Assembly: GCF_000948285.1 (NCBI RefSeq)
Contig: NZ_JYBP01000003.1
Location: 682,001 to 746,000 of the forward strand
Length of the DNA stretch: 64,000 bases
Direction of reading: 5' to 3'
Source: Geobacillus kaustophilus
GTDB lineage: Bacteria; Bacillota; Bacilli; Bacillales; Anoxybacillaceae
A model generated the notes under the pieces. That model was not told the origin of the DNA and made no database searches. It saw nothing but the letters and a program-made list of their open reading frames with translations. Positions 1-8,715 of the stretch are shown in pieces (within the stretch, counting starts at the first letter, position 1; each line of letters begins with the position of its first letter). The translations under genes and the position numbers were made by a program.

Positions 1-155
1 TGCGGCGGACCGCTTTCCTTTTGTTGGCCGTTTGGCCCATGCCGTGATGAGGCGGAGGGGTAGGCCAAGGACGACAGTGGAACGGACGTTGGAAAACGAC
101 GGAGACAGGCGGAAAGGAGGAGGGGCGCCAACGAGTTTGGCGCGGCAGAAGGGCG
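1..155. other. Left edge, no gene assigned
   Basis: In Bacillus, scpA normally lies directly upstream of scpB. None of the three plus-strand frames here reads like the C-terminus of ScpA, and the one long open frame (from about position 32 into scpB) is arginine-rich and looks like a frame shadow. The end of the upstream gene is probably left of the window. Confidence 0.4.
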
Positions 156-812
156 ATGGAACAAAACGAAACGGAAAAAACGGGCGGCGCCGGCGCGCTC
201 AAGCCGGCGAAGGCGATTGTCGAAGCGTTGTTGTTTGCCGCTGGTGACGAAGGACTGTCGCTTTCGCAAATCGCTTCTGTGTTGGAAGTCAGCGAGCTGG
301 AAGCAAAGGCGGTGATCGCTGAACTGCAGGAGGACTACCGCCGCGAAGAACGCGGCATTCAACTGATGGAGCTGGCCGGCGTGTTTTTGCTGGCGACGAA
401 AAAAGAGCACGCTCCATACTTGAAAAAGTTGGTCGAGGCGCCGGGGGCGTCGCCGCTGTCGCAGGCGGCGCTTGAGACGCTCGCCATTATCGCATACCGC
501 CAGCCGATTACGCGCGCGGAGATTGAGGAAATTCGCGGCGTAAAAAGCGACAAGCCATTGCAGACGCTGATGGCGCGGGCGCTCATTCAAGAGGTTGGAC
601 GAGCCGAAGGAACCGGGCGGCCGATTTTGTACGGGACAACCCCGGAATTTCTCGATTATTTCGGGCTAAAAACGCTCGAGGAGCTGCCGCCGCTGCCGGA
701 ATGGGCGGACGATGGCGAATCCGAGCGGGAAGCGGATTTATTTTTCGAAAAATTAGCAGAAAATTTGAGCGACAGGCAGCCGGAATATGGTAAACTAAAG
801 AAAAATGGCTGA
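156..812 (+). CDS. scpB: Segregation and condensation protein B, ScpB
   Basis: ScpB is the winged-helix (kite) subunit of the bacterial SMC-ScpA-ScpB condensin, which compacts and separates sister chromosomes at the nucleoid. The 218-residue product is a little longer than B. subtilis ScpB and matches it along its length: an [14 protein letters not shown] stretch near residue 25, the [14 protein letters not shown] segment in the second winged helix, the [13 protein letters not shown] stretch and the acidic C-terminus with EADLFFE. The ATG at 156 gives a family-like N-terminus. The gene heads the window, and an orphan gene follows 18 bases later, probably in the same transcript. Confidence 0.95.
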   Translation: MEQNETEKTGGAGALKPAKAIVEALLFAAGDEGLSLSQIASVLEVSELEAKAVIAELQEDYRREERGIQLMELAGVFLLATKKEHAPYLKKLVEAPGASPLSQAALETLAIIAYRQPITRAEIEEIRGVKSDKPLQTLMARALIQEVGRAEGTGRPILYGTTPEFLDYFGLKTLEELPPLPEWADDGESEREADLFFEKLAENLSDRQPEYGKLKKNG

Positions 813-830
813 TCGGGAAGGAGAGCGCTC

Positions 831-1232
831 ATGAACGTTTGCCGCCTGTATGGTGAAGAGCTGCAAAAGTCGCAATCGAACACGTTTGAAGACTATTTCA
901 ACCGCTCGGAAGTCACGTACCGCGACGGGGGCGAAGAGCGGACGCTGTCTGTGTTGTATTTGCGCCATTTTGAGGCGGCGCTGCTTGATGGGCTGCCGTA
1001 TGAAAGCGATCCACTGTTTACGGCCAACGGGCGCGACATTTATTTGCGCGACATCATTGCTCTTGTCTGTTTATGGAAAAATCCGGCGTATCGGAAGCGA
1101 AAGCGCGTCTATATTCACGATGAAGAGGAATTGCGCCGTTATTTTGCTGAGGTAGACGCCAAAACGCTGCAGGCGCTCGTCAGCGAATGGGCGGAAACCG
1201 GCGAGTGCCGCTTGCCTGAATGGTCGGCGTAA
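831..1232 (+). CDS. Conserved-looking hypothetical protein, 133 aa
   Basis: I do not recognise this family. The 133-residue product is soluble-looking and rich in Tyr, Arg and Glu, with no signal peptide, membrane segment or catalytic motif. The ATG has a good ribosome binding site (GGAAGGAG, about 6 bases upstream) and sits 18 bases after scpB, so it is probably co-transcribed with it. B. subtilis has ypuI in this region, but the sequence does not look like YpuI. Codon use resembles the neighbours, and a strong hairpin follows about 100 bases after the stop. I see it as a real gene of unknown function. Confidence 0.75.
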   Translation: MNVCRLYGEELQKSQSNTFEDYFNRSEVTYRDGGEERTLSVLYLRHFEAALLDGLPYESDPLFTANGRDIYLRDIIALVCLWKNPAYRKRKRVYIHDEEELRRYFAEVDAKTLQALVSEWAETGECRLPEWSA

Positions 1233-1571
1233 CGAGAAAATGCGGTTGGCGCCGCATTTTCTGTGCGTCCGGATCAGGAAACCGTTTGGTGCAGCCGGCA
1301 GTTTGCCAAAGCAGCCTGTCTTTTTCAGAAAAAATCGGGCTGACCCAAAACATATCCGCGTTTTGGGTCAGCCCGATTTTTTTGAGCGGTTTATCTATGG
1401 CTCATTTGCAGACCCGCCGCAGGGAAGCATCACGACGGTTCTGTTCTTCCTTGCTGTCTTTTCCCAAGATGAACTCCCGAGCGGCCGGGAATTTGGGTAA
1501 ACGCGGACAAGAACGATTTCCCCATGACAGCATACGATATGGCGAACAAAACAGGAGGAGGTTTTTACCAA
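1233..1571. other. Intergenic region with no gene
   Basis: The 340 bases between the orphan gene and sodF hold one strong hairpin (1329-1384) and the sodF ribosome binding site. The open frames here are short and unlike known proteins. No convincing vegetative promoter could be chosen. Confidence 0.5.
1329..1384 (+). terminator. Perfect 22-bp-arm hairpin with T-run, MITE-end-like
   Basis: Arms at 1329-1350 and 1361-1382 are exact reverse complements around a 10-base loop, and the right arm ends in seven Ts, as expected of a rho-independent terminator. Because the left arm starts with a run of A, it could work in both directions. The right arm nearly matches the right end of the MITE-like element at 17072-17094, so this terminator may derive from two inverted element ends. 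Confidence 0.8.
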
Positions 1572-2885
1572 ATGGACGATCGGGAGTTGTTCGCCCAATA
1601 TGCGGCTAAGGTGAACGAATGGGGAAATCAAGTCAAGGAAACGCTCGCTTTGCGTGGGGCAAGCACGGATGGCGCTTCGTCGCTGCTCGAGTTTATTGCC
1701 GAGCATGACGGCGAGTGGACGGAAGAGGACGTCCGCAAGCTTCAGCGCCTTGCCGATGACGTGTATGTCGGTGCGCTTCGCCAGTATGTCATGGAAGCGG
1801 CTGCGTGGGGAAGACAAGTTGAACAGGCGCTGTCTGCACGCAGGATGGCTGAGGATGTTGGGCTTTCGTCTTTGTTGGCGTACATCGATGGATACGGCGA
1901 TGAATGGACCGAAGAAGCGATTTACGAGCTCCAGCGTCTTGTCGATGACGTATACACTCGGGCCGTCCGCCTGGCTGATTCGTCAGCTGCCGAGCGGGAA
2001 GAAGAGGCGACGCAAGAACAAGTCGAAGGGGAATCAGTGTCGCCTAAACTGGTGATTGAAATTAAAGAGAAAGAAGACGGATGGCTTGACACGAGCGGGA
2101 CGGCAAAGAGGGTTGAGGGCGAAAAAGAGCCGGCTTTTATGGCAGAGCTCTCCGACTCGCCGCCTGATATAGCGGACGGCGAGCCGGGCCAAGCGGACAA
2201 CGCGGCCGATGGAAAGCGACGCTGGGTGGATGCGGACGACGGCGGTGAGCCGCGCCAACAAGCAGCGCCCGGCCGCCATGTCTTGCCGCCGCTGCCGTAC
2301 CGTTATGACGCGCTCGAGCCGCATATTTCCGAAGAAATCATGCGCCTTCACCATACGAAGCACCATCAAAGTTATGTCGACGGCCTCAACAAGGCGGAGC
2401 GGATGATGGCCGAGGCGCGCCGGACGAACCATTTTGATCTGTTGAAACATTGGGAGCGGGAAGCGGCGTTTCACGGCTCCGGGCATTATTTGCATACAAT
2501 TTTTTGGTACAACATGCATCCGGAGGGCGGCGGCGAGCCGCGCGGGGAGCTGCGGGCGCAAATCGAACGCGATTTTGGCAGCTTTGACGCCTTTCGCCGT
2601 CATTTCACCGAAGCGGCGAAAAGCGCCGAAGGGGTCGGCTGGGCGCTGCTCGTTTGGGCGCCGCGAGCGCACCGGCTCGAAATTTTGCAGGCGGAAAAAC
2701 ACCAGCTCATGGCGCAATGGGATGTGATCCCGCTTCTTGTGCTTGATGTGTGGGAGCATGCCTACTATTTGCAATACAAAAATGACCGGGCGGCGTACAT
2801 CGAACATTGGTGGAACGTCGTCAATTGGCGCAACGTTGAAGAGCGCTTTCACGAGGCGCGGAAGCTTCGTTGGCAGCCGTTTTAA
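1572..2885 (+). CDS. sodF: Fe/Mn superoxide dismutase with long duplicated N-terminal extension (SodF type)
   Basis: The C-terminal 200 residues (about 238-437) are an iron/manganese superoxide dismutase domain that would disproportionate superoxide. Metal ligands are visible: His in MRLHHTKHHQSY, His in GSGHYLHTIFW, and Asp and His in LDVWEHAYYLQY. The N-terminal part carries two about 60-residue repeats (about 16-76 and 77-137), each with an EWTEE...LQRL.DDVY core, followed by an acidic low-complexity linker. B. subtilis SodF has a shorter extension. Start: the ATG at 1572 is preceded by AGGAGG with good spacing; an ATG at 1524 in frame lacks one. Where SodA-type enzymes have NQD, this one reads KHQ, so a second-sphere Gln may be His. 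No signal peptide is seen. Metal preference cannot be read from the sequence. Confidence 0.85.
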   Translation: MDDRELFAQYAAKVNEWGNQVKETLALRGASTDGASSLLEFIAEHDGEWTEEDVRKLQRLADDVYVGALRQYVMEAAAWGRQVEQALSARRMAEDVGLSSLLAYIDGYGDEWTEEAIYELQRLVDDVYTRAVRLADSSAAEREEEATQEQVEGESVSPKLVIEIKEKEDGWLDTSGTAKRVEGEKEPAFMAELSDSPPDIADGEPGQADNAADGKRRWVDADDGGEPRQQAAPGRHVLPPLPYRYDALEPHISEEIMRLHHTKHHQSYVDGLNKAERMMAEARRTNHFDLLKHWEREAAFHGSGHYLHTIFWYNMHPEGGGEPRGELRAQIERDFGSFDAFRRHFTEAAKSAEGVGWALLVWAPRAHRLEILQAEKHQLMAQWDVIPLLVLDVWEHAYYLQYKNDRAAYIEHWWNVVNWRNVEERFHEARKLRWQPF

Positions 2886-2918
2886 ACGGGCGGGGGGAAA
2901 CCCCCTGCCTGTTTTTTT
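2885..2918 (+). terminator. Rho-independent terminator after sodF
   Basis: A GC-rich hairpin (runs of G then C around an AAA loop, with outer pairs ACGGGC/GCCTGT) is followed by seven Ts, starting right at the sodF stop codon. Confidence 0.85.
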
Positions 2919-3068
2919 GTGAGAGCAGGCGTTGCCAATCAATCAAGACACCTGTCCGTCTTTTCGTGGAGCGGCTTTCTCTTTGCAGGGAAATGTCATC
3001 AATGCGCCCAGTGCAAGCGCCGGAGCGGATCGTTCAGGGCTGTCTCCCCTTGCAACGGCATTTTTTCA

Positions 3069-3096
3069 TCATATTTGTCCCATCGACGCATACACT
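3069..3096 (+). promoter_or_regulatory. Candidate sigma-E promoter for dacB-spmAB
   Basis: TCATATT at 3069-3075 and CATACACT at 3089-3096, 13 bases apart, closely match the mother-cell sigma-E consensus (KMATATT, CATACANT). In B. subtilis the dacB operon is sigma-E dependent, which fits. It would leave a leader of about 130 bases before dacB. Confidence 0.7.
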
Positions 3097-3235
3097 TGTA
3101 CAAAACGCGGCTTTGGGGTTCAGCCTGTTTCCGCCGCGACGTTTCTTCGGCTGCGGCCCGTTCAGCCTAATCGGAAAGGAGGAACAGGCGATTCCTTCCG
3201 GCTCGTTGAACGAGAGGGATCCTCGCCGATATGAG

Positions 3236-4384
3236 ATGAATAAGCAGAAGCGGCTCATTGCGTTCATTCTTGCACTCGCTGCGGGGATTATGGCATTTGT
3301 GCCAGAGCGGATGCGCGCTATGGATGGGGTGAGCGCAAAAAGCGCGATTTTGATAGAGCAGCATTCCGGGCGGGTTTTGTTTGCCAAGGATGCCTATACA
3401 AAACGGCGCATCGCCAGCATTACGAAAATTATGACCGCCATTTTGGCGATTGAATCGGGGAAGATGGACGACACGGTGACGGTCAGCGCCCGCGCTGTCC
3501 GGACCGAAGGGTCGTCAATTTACTTGCGCCAAGGGGAGAAAATCAAACTGCGCGATTTGGTATATGGGCTGATGCTTCGTTCCGGCAACGACGCGGCGGT
3601 GGCCATCGCGGAACATGTCGGCGGCAGCGTCGAAGGATTTGTTTTTTTAATGAACCAAAAAGCAGCTGAAATCGGGATGCGTGATACCGAGTTTGCCAAT
3701 CCGCACGGGTTGGATGACGCGGAAAACCACTACTCGACCGCGTACGATATGGCGCTGCTCATGCAATATGCGATGAAAAACAAAGAATTTCGGCGCATCT
3801 CGGGGACGAAGGTGTACCGCGCTCCCGCTCCGCCCGGCGAAGACGGCGCGCGTGTGTGGCGAAATAAAAACAAGCTGTTGACAAGTTTTTACGAATATTG
3901 CACCGGCGGCAAAACCGGCTATACGAAACAGGCCCATCGCACGCTCGTGACGACGGCGTCCAAAGGCGGCATCGATTTGATCGCCGTGACGTTGGATGCA
4001 CCGGACGATTGGAATGACCATATCGCTATGTACGAATATGGATTTTCTCATTATCACATCGCCAAAGTGAGCAGCGAGCGGGTGGTCGACAAAATTTCTG
4101 ATCCGTTTTACCGCGGGCGGCTGCATGCGGTCCGCGATTTGCGATATCCGGTGACCGATAAAGAGGAGAGCGGGCTGCGGGTGAAAGTGTATTTGCTGAA
4201 GCCGCGCAAAGGATGGGGAAAATACCCAGAACGGGCGCCGACAGAGGTCGGAAAGGCGGTGCTTTATTTGCATCAAAAGGCGGTTGATTCGGTGCCGCTG
4301 CTGTATGAACCGGGAAAGGAAGGAAGCGGCCGAGGGTTTTTATGGCAAGCATTTCGCTTTTTAGGTGTGAGAAGCGATGGTTAA
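3236..4384 (+). CDS. dacB: Sporulation D-alanyl-D-alanine carboxypeptidase DacB (PBP5*)
   Basis: DacB trims the terminal D-alanine from peptidoglycan side chains and so controls cross-linking of spore cortex. The 382-residue product has a signal peptide (about 1-28), then the S11 peptidase motifs SITK (Ser61, Lys64), SGN (116-118) and KTG (226-228), and the extra C-terminal domain of PBP5-like enzymes. The open frame extends far upstream, but the N-terminus only looks like a signal peptide from ATG 3236. The strongest ribosome binding site (AAAGGAGG at 3175-3182) is over 50 bases away, so the start is less certain than the gene. It overlaps spmA by 8 bases, and the B. subtilis order dacB-spmA-spmB is kept. 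Confidence 0.93.
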   Translation: MNKQKRLIAFILALAAGIMAFVPERMRAMDGVSAKSAILIEQHSGRVLFAKDAYTKRRIASITKIMTAILAIESGKMDDTVTVSARAVRTEGSSIYLRQGEKIKLRDLVYGLMLRSGNDAAVAIAEHVGGSVEGFVFLMNQKAAEIGMRDTEFANPHGLDDAENHYSTAYDMALLMQYAMKNKEFRRISGTKVYRAPAPPGEDGARVWRNKNKLLTSFYEYCTGGKTGYTKQAHRTLVTTASKGGIDLIAVTLDAPDDWNDHIAMYEYGFSHYHIAKVSSERVVDKISDPFYRGRLHAVRDLRYPVTDKEESGLRVKVYLLKPRKGWGKYPERAPTEVGKAVLYLHQKAVDSVPLLYEPGKEGSGRGFLWQAFRFLGVRSDG

Positions 4385-4973
4385 CCTCATTTGGGTGATG
4401 ATGGCGGTCATTGGCATCGTCTTTGCGGCGGCCAACGGCACGATGGACGAAGTGAACAAAGCGGTGTTTGAAAGCGCCAAAGAAGCGGTGACGATCAGCA
4501 TCGGCATGGTCAGTATTTTAGTGTTTTGGCTCGGGCTGATGGCGATCGCGGAACGCGCCGGCTTGCTTGACAGAGCAGCGCGTCTGTTTATGCCGCTCGT
4601 GCGCCGCTTGTTTCCAGAGGTGCCGCCCGGCCATCCCGCGCTCGGCTATATCGTCTCGAATATGGTCGCCAACATGTTCGGTCTTGGCAATGCGGCGACG
4701 CCGATGGGCATAAAGGCGATGGAGCAGCTAAAAAAGCTCAACGGCGGCCGCGACGAGGCGAGCCGGTCGATGGTGACATTTTTGGCCATTAACACATCAA
4801 GCATTACGCTCATTCCGGCGACCGTCATCTCGATCCGCATGACATACGGTTCAGCGGCGCCGGGCGAGATCATTGGGACGACGATCGTCGCCTCGACGAT
4901 TTCGACGATCGGAGCGGTATTGATTGACCGGTACTATTATTGGAAACGGATGCGGAAAGGCAGGAAGCCATAA
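4377..4973 (+). CDS. spmA: Spore maturation protein SpmA
   Basis: SpmA is an integral membrane protein needed, with SpmB, for dehydration of the spore core. The 198-residue product carries several hydrophobic segments and the conserved NMVANMFGLGNAATPMGIKA stretch around residues 94-113 of the nucleoside-recognition (Gate) family. The ATG lies inside the end of dacB and the stop overlaps the spmB start as TAATG, so translation of the three is probably coupled. Expression would follow the sigma-E-like promoter upstream of dacB. Confidence 0.95.
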   Translation: MVNLIWVMMAVIGIVFAAANGTMDEVNKAVFESAKEAVTISIGMVSILVFWLGLMAIAERAGLLDRAARLFMPLVRRLFPEVPPGHPALGYIVSNMVANMFGLGNAATPMGIKAMEQLKKLNGGRDEASRSMVTFLAINTSSITLIPATVISIRMTYGSAAPGEIIGTTIVASTISTIGAVLIDRYYYWKRMRKGRKP

Positions 4974-5506
4974 TGGCCATCGTCCAACTTCTTTCTGTTT
5001 GGCTGATCCCTGCGCTCATTGCTTTTATTTTGCTTTACGGTACAGCAAAGAAAGTGCCGACGTACGAAGCGTTTGTGGAAGGCGGCAAGGAAGGGATCGA
5101 GATCGCGTTTTCGCTCATCCCGTATTTGGTCGGCATGTTGGTGTCGGTCGCCATTTTCCGAGCCTCAGGGGCGCTTGATGCCATGATGGAAGTGATCAAA
5201 CCGCTGGCTGATGCCATTGGACTGCCGGCTGAAGTCGTTCCGCTTGCCGCTCTCCGCACGCTTTCCGGCACGGCGGCGCTCGGCATGACGACCGATTTGA
5301 TCGCTACTTACGGCCCGGATTCGTTCATCGGGCGCCTTGCTTCTACGATCCAAGGCAGTACGGAGACGACGCTTTACGTGCTCACCGTCTATTTTGGCGC
5401 CGTCGGCGTCAAAAAAATGGGTGATGCGTTAAAAGTCGGCATTTTGGCCGACATTCTCAGCTTTATTGTTTCTGTTTTCATCGTTTTGTTTGTATTCGGG
5501 CGCTAG
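4973..5506 (+). CDS. spmB: Spore maturation protein SpmB
   Basis: SpmB works with SpmA in spore core dehydration and heat resistance. The 177-residue membrane protein aligns with B. subtilis SpmB: KKVPTYEAFVEGGKEGIEIA near residues 24-43, SGTAALGMTTDLIATYGPDS and QGSTETTLYVLTVYFGA. An in-frame ATG exists at 4940, but the start at 4973 gives the family length, follows GGCAGGAAG and overlaps the spmA stop by one base. A terminator follows about 20 bases after the stop. Confidence 0.95.
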   Translation: MAIVQLLSVWLIPALIAFILLYGTAKKVPTYEAFVEGGKEGIEIAFSLIPYLVGMLVSVAIFRASGALDAMMEVIKPLADAIGLPAEVVPLAALRTLSGTAALGMTTDLIATYGPDSFIGRLASTIQGSTETTLYVLTVYFGAVGVKKMGDALKVGILADILSFIVSVFIVLFVFGR

Positions 5507-5527
5507 CGGCGCCTCTGTTTTTGTTTT

Positions 5528-5550
5528 CCCGCCCAATGGGCGGGCTTTTT
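5528..5550 (+). terminator. Terminator after spmB
   Basis: Seven-base GC stem CCCGCCC/GGGCGGG with an AAT loop, followed by C and a run of five Ts. Confidence 0.88.
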
Positions 5551-5643
5551 GGTTGGCCCCAGAGAGGAATGATCAAAATAGAAAAGCGCCCTGCTTGTAT
5601 CTGTCCGACGGAAAGGGTAAGATGATGAGAGAGGTGAGAGAGA

Positions 5644-6375
5644 ATGGAACGGTTGCAAAAAGTGATCGCTCGCGCCGGCATCGCGTCAAGGCGCAAGGCG
5701 GAAGAACTCATTTTGCAAGGGCGGGTGAAAGTGAACGGCCGCGTCGTTAAGGAGCTTGGCGTCAAAGTCGGGCCGCGCGATGATGTCGAAGTCGACGGCA
5801 TCCCGGTCGAGCGCGAAGAGCCAGTGTATTATTTGCTGTACAAGCCGCGCGGGGTGATGTCCAGCGTCAAAGATGACAGAGGCCGCAAAGTGGTGACCGA
5901 TTTTTTCAAAGATCTGGACAAACGCATTTATCCGATCGGGCGGCTTGACTACGATACGTCTGGACTGCTTTTGTTGACGAATGACGGCGACTTTGCCAAC
6001 CTGCTTATGCACCCGCGGTATGAAATTGAAAAAGTGTACATTGCCAAAGTGAAAGGCATTCCAACGCACGAGCAGCTGAAACGGCTCGAACAAGGAGTGC
6101 AGTTGGAAGATGGCATGACGGCGCCGGCCAAAGTGAAGCTGCTCTCCACCGACCGGAAGAAGGGGACAGCCATTGTGGAAATCCGTATCCACGAAGGACG
6201 AAACCGGCAAGTGCGCCGCATGTTTGAGGCGATCGGCTGCCAGGTGCTGAAGCTGAAGCGGGAGCGGTACGCGTTTCTCGATTTGAAAGGGCTGCGCCCC
6301 GGCGAATACCGCGAGCTGACGCCGCATGAGGTGAAGCTGCTGCGCGTCCTTGCCCAATCCGGGGGAAGAAAATGA
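5644..6375 (+). CDS. rluB: 23S rRNA pseudouridine synthase RluB
   Basis: RluB-family enzymes isomerise a uridine of helix 89-90 of 23S rRNA to pseudouridine. The 243-residue product has an S4 RNA-binding domain (about 1-55: LQKVIARAGIASRRKAEELI) and the RsuA-type catalytic domain with GRLDYDTSGLLLLTNDG, where Asp102 is the expected catalytic residue, and EGRNRQVRRMFEAIG near residues 184-198. The start ATG is preceded by GAGAGGTGAGAGAG. The gene stands between the spmB terminator and the resA promoter region, as in B. subtilis. Confidence 0.95.
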   Translation: MERLQKVIARAGIASRRKAEELILQGRVKVNGRVVKELGVKVGPRDDVEVDGIPVEREEPVYYLLYKPRGVMSSVKDDRGRKVVTDFFKDLDKRIYPIGRLDYDTSGLLLLTNDGDFANLLMHPRYEIEKVYIAKVKGIPTHEQLKRLEQGVQLEDGMTAPAKVKLLSTDRKKGTAIVEIRIHEGRNRQVRRMFEAIGCQVLKLKRERYAFLDLKGLRPGEYRELTPHEVKLLRVLAQSGGRK

Positions 6376-6427
6376 CGAAGATTGTCACATAACGTTCATA
6401 TCCTTGCGCATAAACGAGCGAGGGACT

Positions 6428-6437
6428 TTGCTATAAT
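6428..6437 (+). promoter_or_regulatory. Extended -10 promoter of resA
   Basis: TTTGCTATAAT gives a perfect TATAAT (6432-6437) with the TGn extension. No good -35 lies at 17 bases. ResD-P regulates res genes in B. subtilis, but I cannot identify ResD boxes with confidence. Confidence 0.55.
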
Positions 6438-6464
6438 GGAAAATGGGAGATTGTGAACCGCTTG

Positions 6465-6495
6465 CCTCCCCCTCTAGCGTTGACTGTGGGGGAGG
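6465..6495 (+). promoter_or_regulatory. Hairpin in the resA leader
   Basis: CCTCCCCC (6465-6472) pairs perfectly with GGGGGAGG (6488-6495) around a 15-base loop, between the resA -10 and its ribosome binding site (AAAGGGG at 6503-6509). There is no T-run, so it is not a simple terminator. Confidence 0.55.
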
Positions 6496-6518
6496 AGAAA
6501 CGTAAAGGGGTTTGAACG

Positions 6519-7043
6519 ATGAAAAAACAACAGCGCTTCGTGATGAGGACAGCGATTTTGCTCGTGTTGCTCGCAGCGGTCGGCTATACGATTTACACGA
6601 ATTTTTTCACGGAGAAAACGGCTGTCGCTGTTGGTTCGACGGCTCCTGATTTTGTGCTGACCGATTTGAAAGGGCATGAACATCGTCTTTCAGACTATCG
6701 CGGCAAAGGCGTTTTTTTGAACTTTTGGGGAACGTGGTGCAAGCCGTGCGAGCGGGAGATGCCGTATATGAACGAGCTGTACCCGATTTACAAAAAACAA
6801 GGGGTTGAAATTTTGGCTGTCAATGTCGGTGAACCGAAGTTGAGCGTTGAAAAATTCGCGGAACGGTTCGGCCTGACATTTCCGATTGTGATTGACCGTC
6901 AAGATCAAGTATTGAACGCCTATAACGTCGGGCCGCTGCCGACAACGTTTTTGATTGACAAAAACGGCGAAGTAAAACAAATCATTACCGGAACGATGAC
7001 GAAAGAAGACATCGAACGGCATCTAGAAAGCATCAAACCGTAA
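6519..7043 (+). CDS. resA: Thiol-disulfide oxidoreductase ResA (cytochrome c maturation)
   Basis: ResA is a membrane-anchored, extracytoplasmic thioredoxin-like protein that reduces the haem-binding cysteines of apocytochrome c before haem attachment by ResBC. The 174-residue product has one N-terminal membrane anchor (about 11-29) and the thioredoxin fold with WCKPCE (Cys74, Cys77) and a cis-proline region LPTTF. The ATG is preceded by AAAGGGG. It is first in resA-resB-resC-resD-resE; resB follows 13 bases after the stop. Confidence 0.96.
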   Translation: MKKQQRFVMRTAILLVLLAAVGYTIYTNFFTEKTAVAVGSTAPDFVLTDLKGHEHRLSDYRGKGVFLNFWGTWCKPCEREMPYMNELYPIYKKQGVEILAVNVGEPKLSVEKFAERFGLTFPIVIDRQDQVLNAYNVGPLPTTFLIDKNGEVKQIITGTMTKEDIERHLESIKP

Positions 7044-7056
7044 GGAGTTTTGCGCC

Positions 7057-8715
7057 ATGGAACACGTCAAATGCGAATGCGGCCATGTCAATCCGCACGG
7101 CACGGCGTTTTGTGAGTCGTGCGGCAAGCCGCTTGCCGATTTGGGAGAAAAACCGATTTTGGACATGCGCTACGAAGGAAGCGCGCGCCGATCGCAAACG
7201 TACAAAAAAACGATGATCGACCAAATTTGGGCGTTTTTCTCGTCGGTCAAAGTCGGGGTGGCGCTCATCGTCATCACGCTCATCGCTTCGGCGATCGGCA
7301 CGATTTTCCCACAGCAAATGTATATTCCGCCGAACGTTGATCCAGCGGAGTATTATAAGCAGCAGTACGGCTGGGCAGGGAAGCTGTATTATGAGCTCGG
7401 CTTTAACAACTTGTACAGCTCATGGTGGTACATTTTGCTCATCGCCTTAATCGGCGTTTCGCTTGTCATTTGCAGCTTGGACCGGGTCGTTCCGCTTTAC
7501 CGCGCCTTGAAGCGGCAAGGAGTGAAGCGCCATCCGCGCTTTTTAGAGCGGCAGCGGCTGTTTGGCGTCTCGCATGTGAGCGATCTCGACAAGACGATGG
7601 CTGTGTTGAAAGAACGGCTGGCTGCGCGGCGCTACCATGTCCGCGAGGAAGAGGGGAATTTGCTCGCTGAAAAAGGGCGGTTTTCCCGCTGGGGGCCGTA
7701 CGTCAATCATATCGGCCTCATCATTTTCTTGATCGGGGCGATGCTTCGTTCCGTTCCCGGCATGTACATCGATCGGGTGATGTGGATCCCGGAAGGGGGG
7801 ACGAAAGAAATTCCTGGGACGAACGGCCGCTACTTTTTAAAGAGTGAAAAATTTATTTTTGAAACATATGAGAAAGGCAAAGACAACGAAGTGTTCAACG
7901 CTGCCATCGACCGCGTCGGCAACGGGATGATCGCCAAAAACTATCAAACAAACGTCGTATTGTATAAGCGCGTCGGCCCTGTGATCCCCGGCGCCAAGCC
8001 GAAGCTTGAAAAAGTGAAGGAGTATCCGATTCGCGTCAACGAGCCGCTGGAGTTCGACCATTATGCGCTTTACCAAGTCGATTTCCGCTTGAATGAGCCG
8101 AAAGCGATGTCATTTCAATTGGCGGACAAGCAGTCGGGGAAAACGTTCGGCACGGTGACGGTCGACTTGTATGATCCGAAAGAGTCGTACAATCTCGGAC
8201 ATGGGTATCGCGTTGAGCTATTAAGCTATTTTCCTGATTTTGAGTTTGATGAAGACGGCAATCCGTCAACGAAGTCGCGCGTGCCGAACAACCCGGCGTT
8301 CGTGTTCAAAATGTACGCGCCGGACCGTCCGAAAGGGGAAGTAAGCTTTGTCGCCATCCAGCAGACGATCGAACCGTTTGGCAACAACAAATACAAAATG
8401 GCGTTCGCGGGGCTTCAAACCCGCAATGTCTCCGGTTTGACCGTCCGCCGCGACTTTACGCTTTGGATTTTAGGGGTAGGCGGCGCGATTTTCATGATTG
8501 GGCTCATCCAAGGGATGTATTGGAACCACCGCCGCATTTGGGTGCAGCGGGTAAACGGCGAGCTATGGATCGCCGCGCACACGAATAAAAACTGGTTCGG
8601 CTTGAAAAACGAGCTGCGCCGTTTGTTTGACGGCACCGGCGTCATGATGCCGGCTGATCAGCTCGAAAACGACAAAAAAGCCGGACAAGGAGGACAAGCG
8701 CATGGTACAGCTTAG
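7057..8715 (+). CDS. resB: Cytochrome c biogenesis protein ResB
   Basis: ResB is the large membrane subunit of the system II cytochrome c synthetase, which with ResC delivers haem and ligates it to apocytochrome. The 552-residue product begins with a zinc-ribbon-like motif (Cys6, Cys8, Cys19, Cys22), as B. subtilis ResB does. Membrane segments follow at about residues 66-85, 125-145 and 208-226, then a large extracytoplasmic domain (about 230-460) and a last membrane segment near 465-485. The stop lies 14 bases inside resC, so the two are translationally coupled. Confidence 0.96.
   Translation: MEHVKCECGHVNPHGTAFCESCGKPLADLGEKPILDMRYEGSARRSQTYKKTMIDQIWAFFSSVKVGVALIVITLIASAIGTIFPQQMYIPPNVDPAEYYKQQYGWAGKLYYELGFNNLYSSWWYILLIALIGVSLVICSLDRVVPLYRALKRQGVKRHPRFLERQRLFGVSHVSDLDKTMAVLKERLAARRYHVREEEGNLLAEKGRFSRWGPYVNHIGLIIFLIGAMLRSVPGMYIDRVMWIPEGGTKEIPGTNGRYFLKSEKFIFETYEKGKDNEVFNAAIDRVGNGMIAKNYQTNVVLYKRVGPVIPGAKPKLEKVKEYPIRVNEPLEFDHYALYQVDFRLNEPKAMSFQLADKQSGKTFGTVTVDLYDPKESYNLGHGYRVELLSYFPDFEFDEDGNPSTKSRVPNNPAFVFKMYAPDRPKGEVSFVAIQQTIEPFGNNKYKMAFAGLQTRNVSGLTVRRDFTLWILGVGGAIFMIGLIQGMYWNHRRIWVQRVNGELWIAAHTNKNWFGLKNELRRLFDGTGVMMPADQLENDKKAGQGGQAHGTA

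Noticed and set aside
32-247. Arginine-rich 71-codon frame at the left edge
   Set aside because: It overlaps scpB in another frame, lacks a good binding site and looks like a GC-rich frame shadow.
2034-2942. 302-codon minus-strand frame over sodF
   Set aside because: Opposite-strand shadow of a clear superoxide dismutase; Arg/Val/Pro-rich composition, no motif.
2870-3235. Upstream extension of dacB
   Set aside because: The added 122 residues cross a terminator and a sigma-E promoter; only the later ATG gives a signal peptide.
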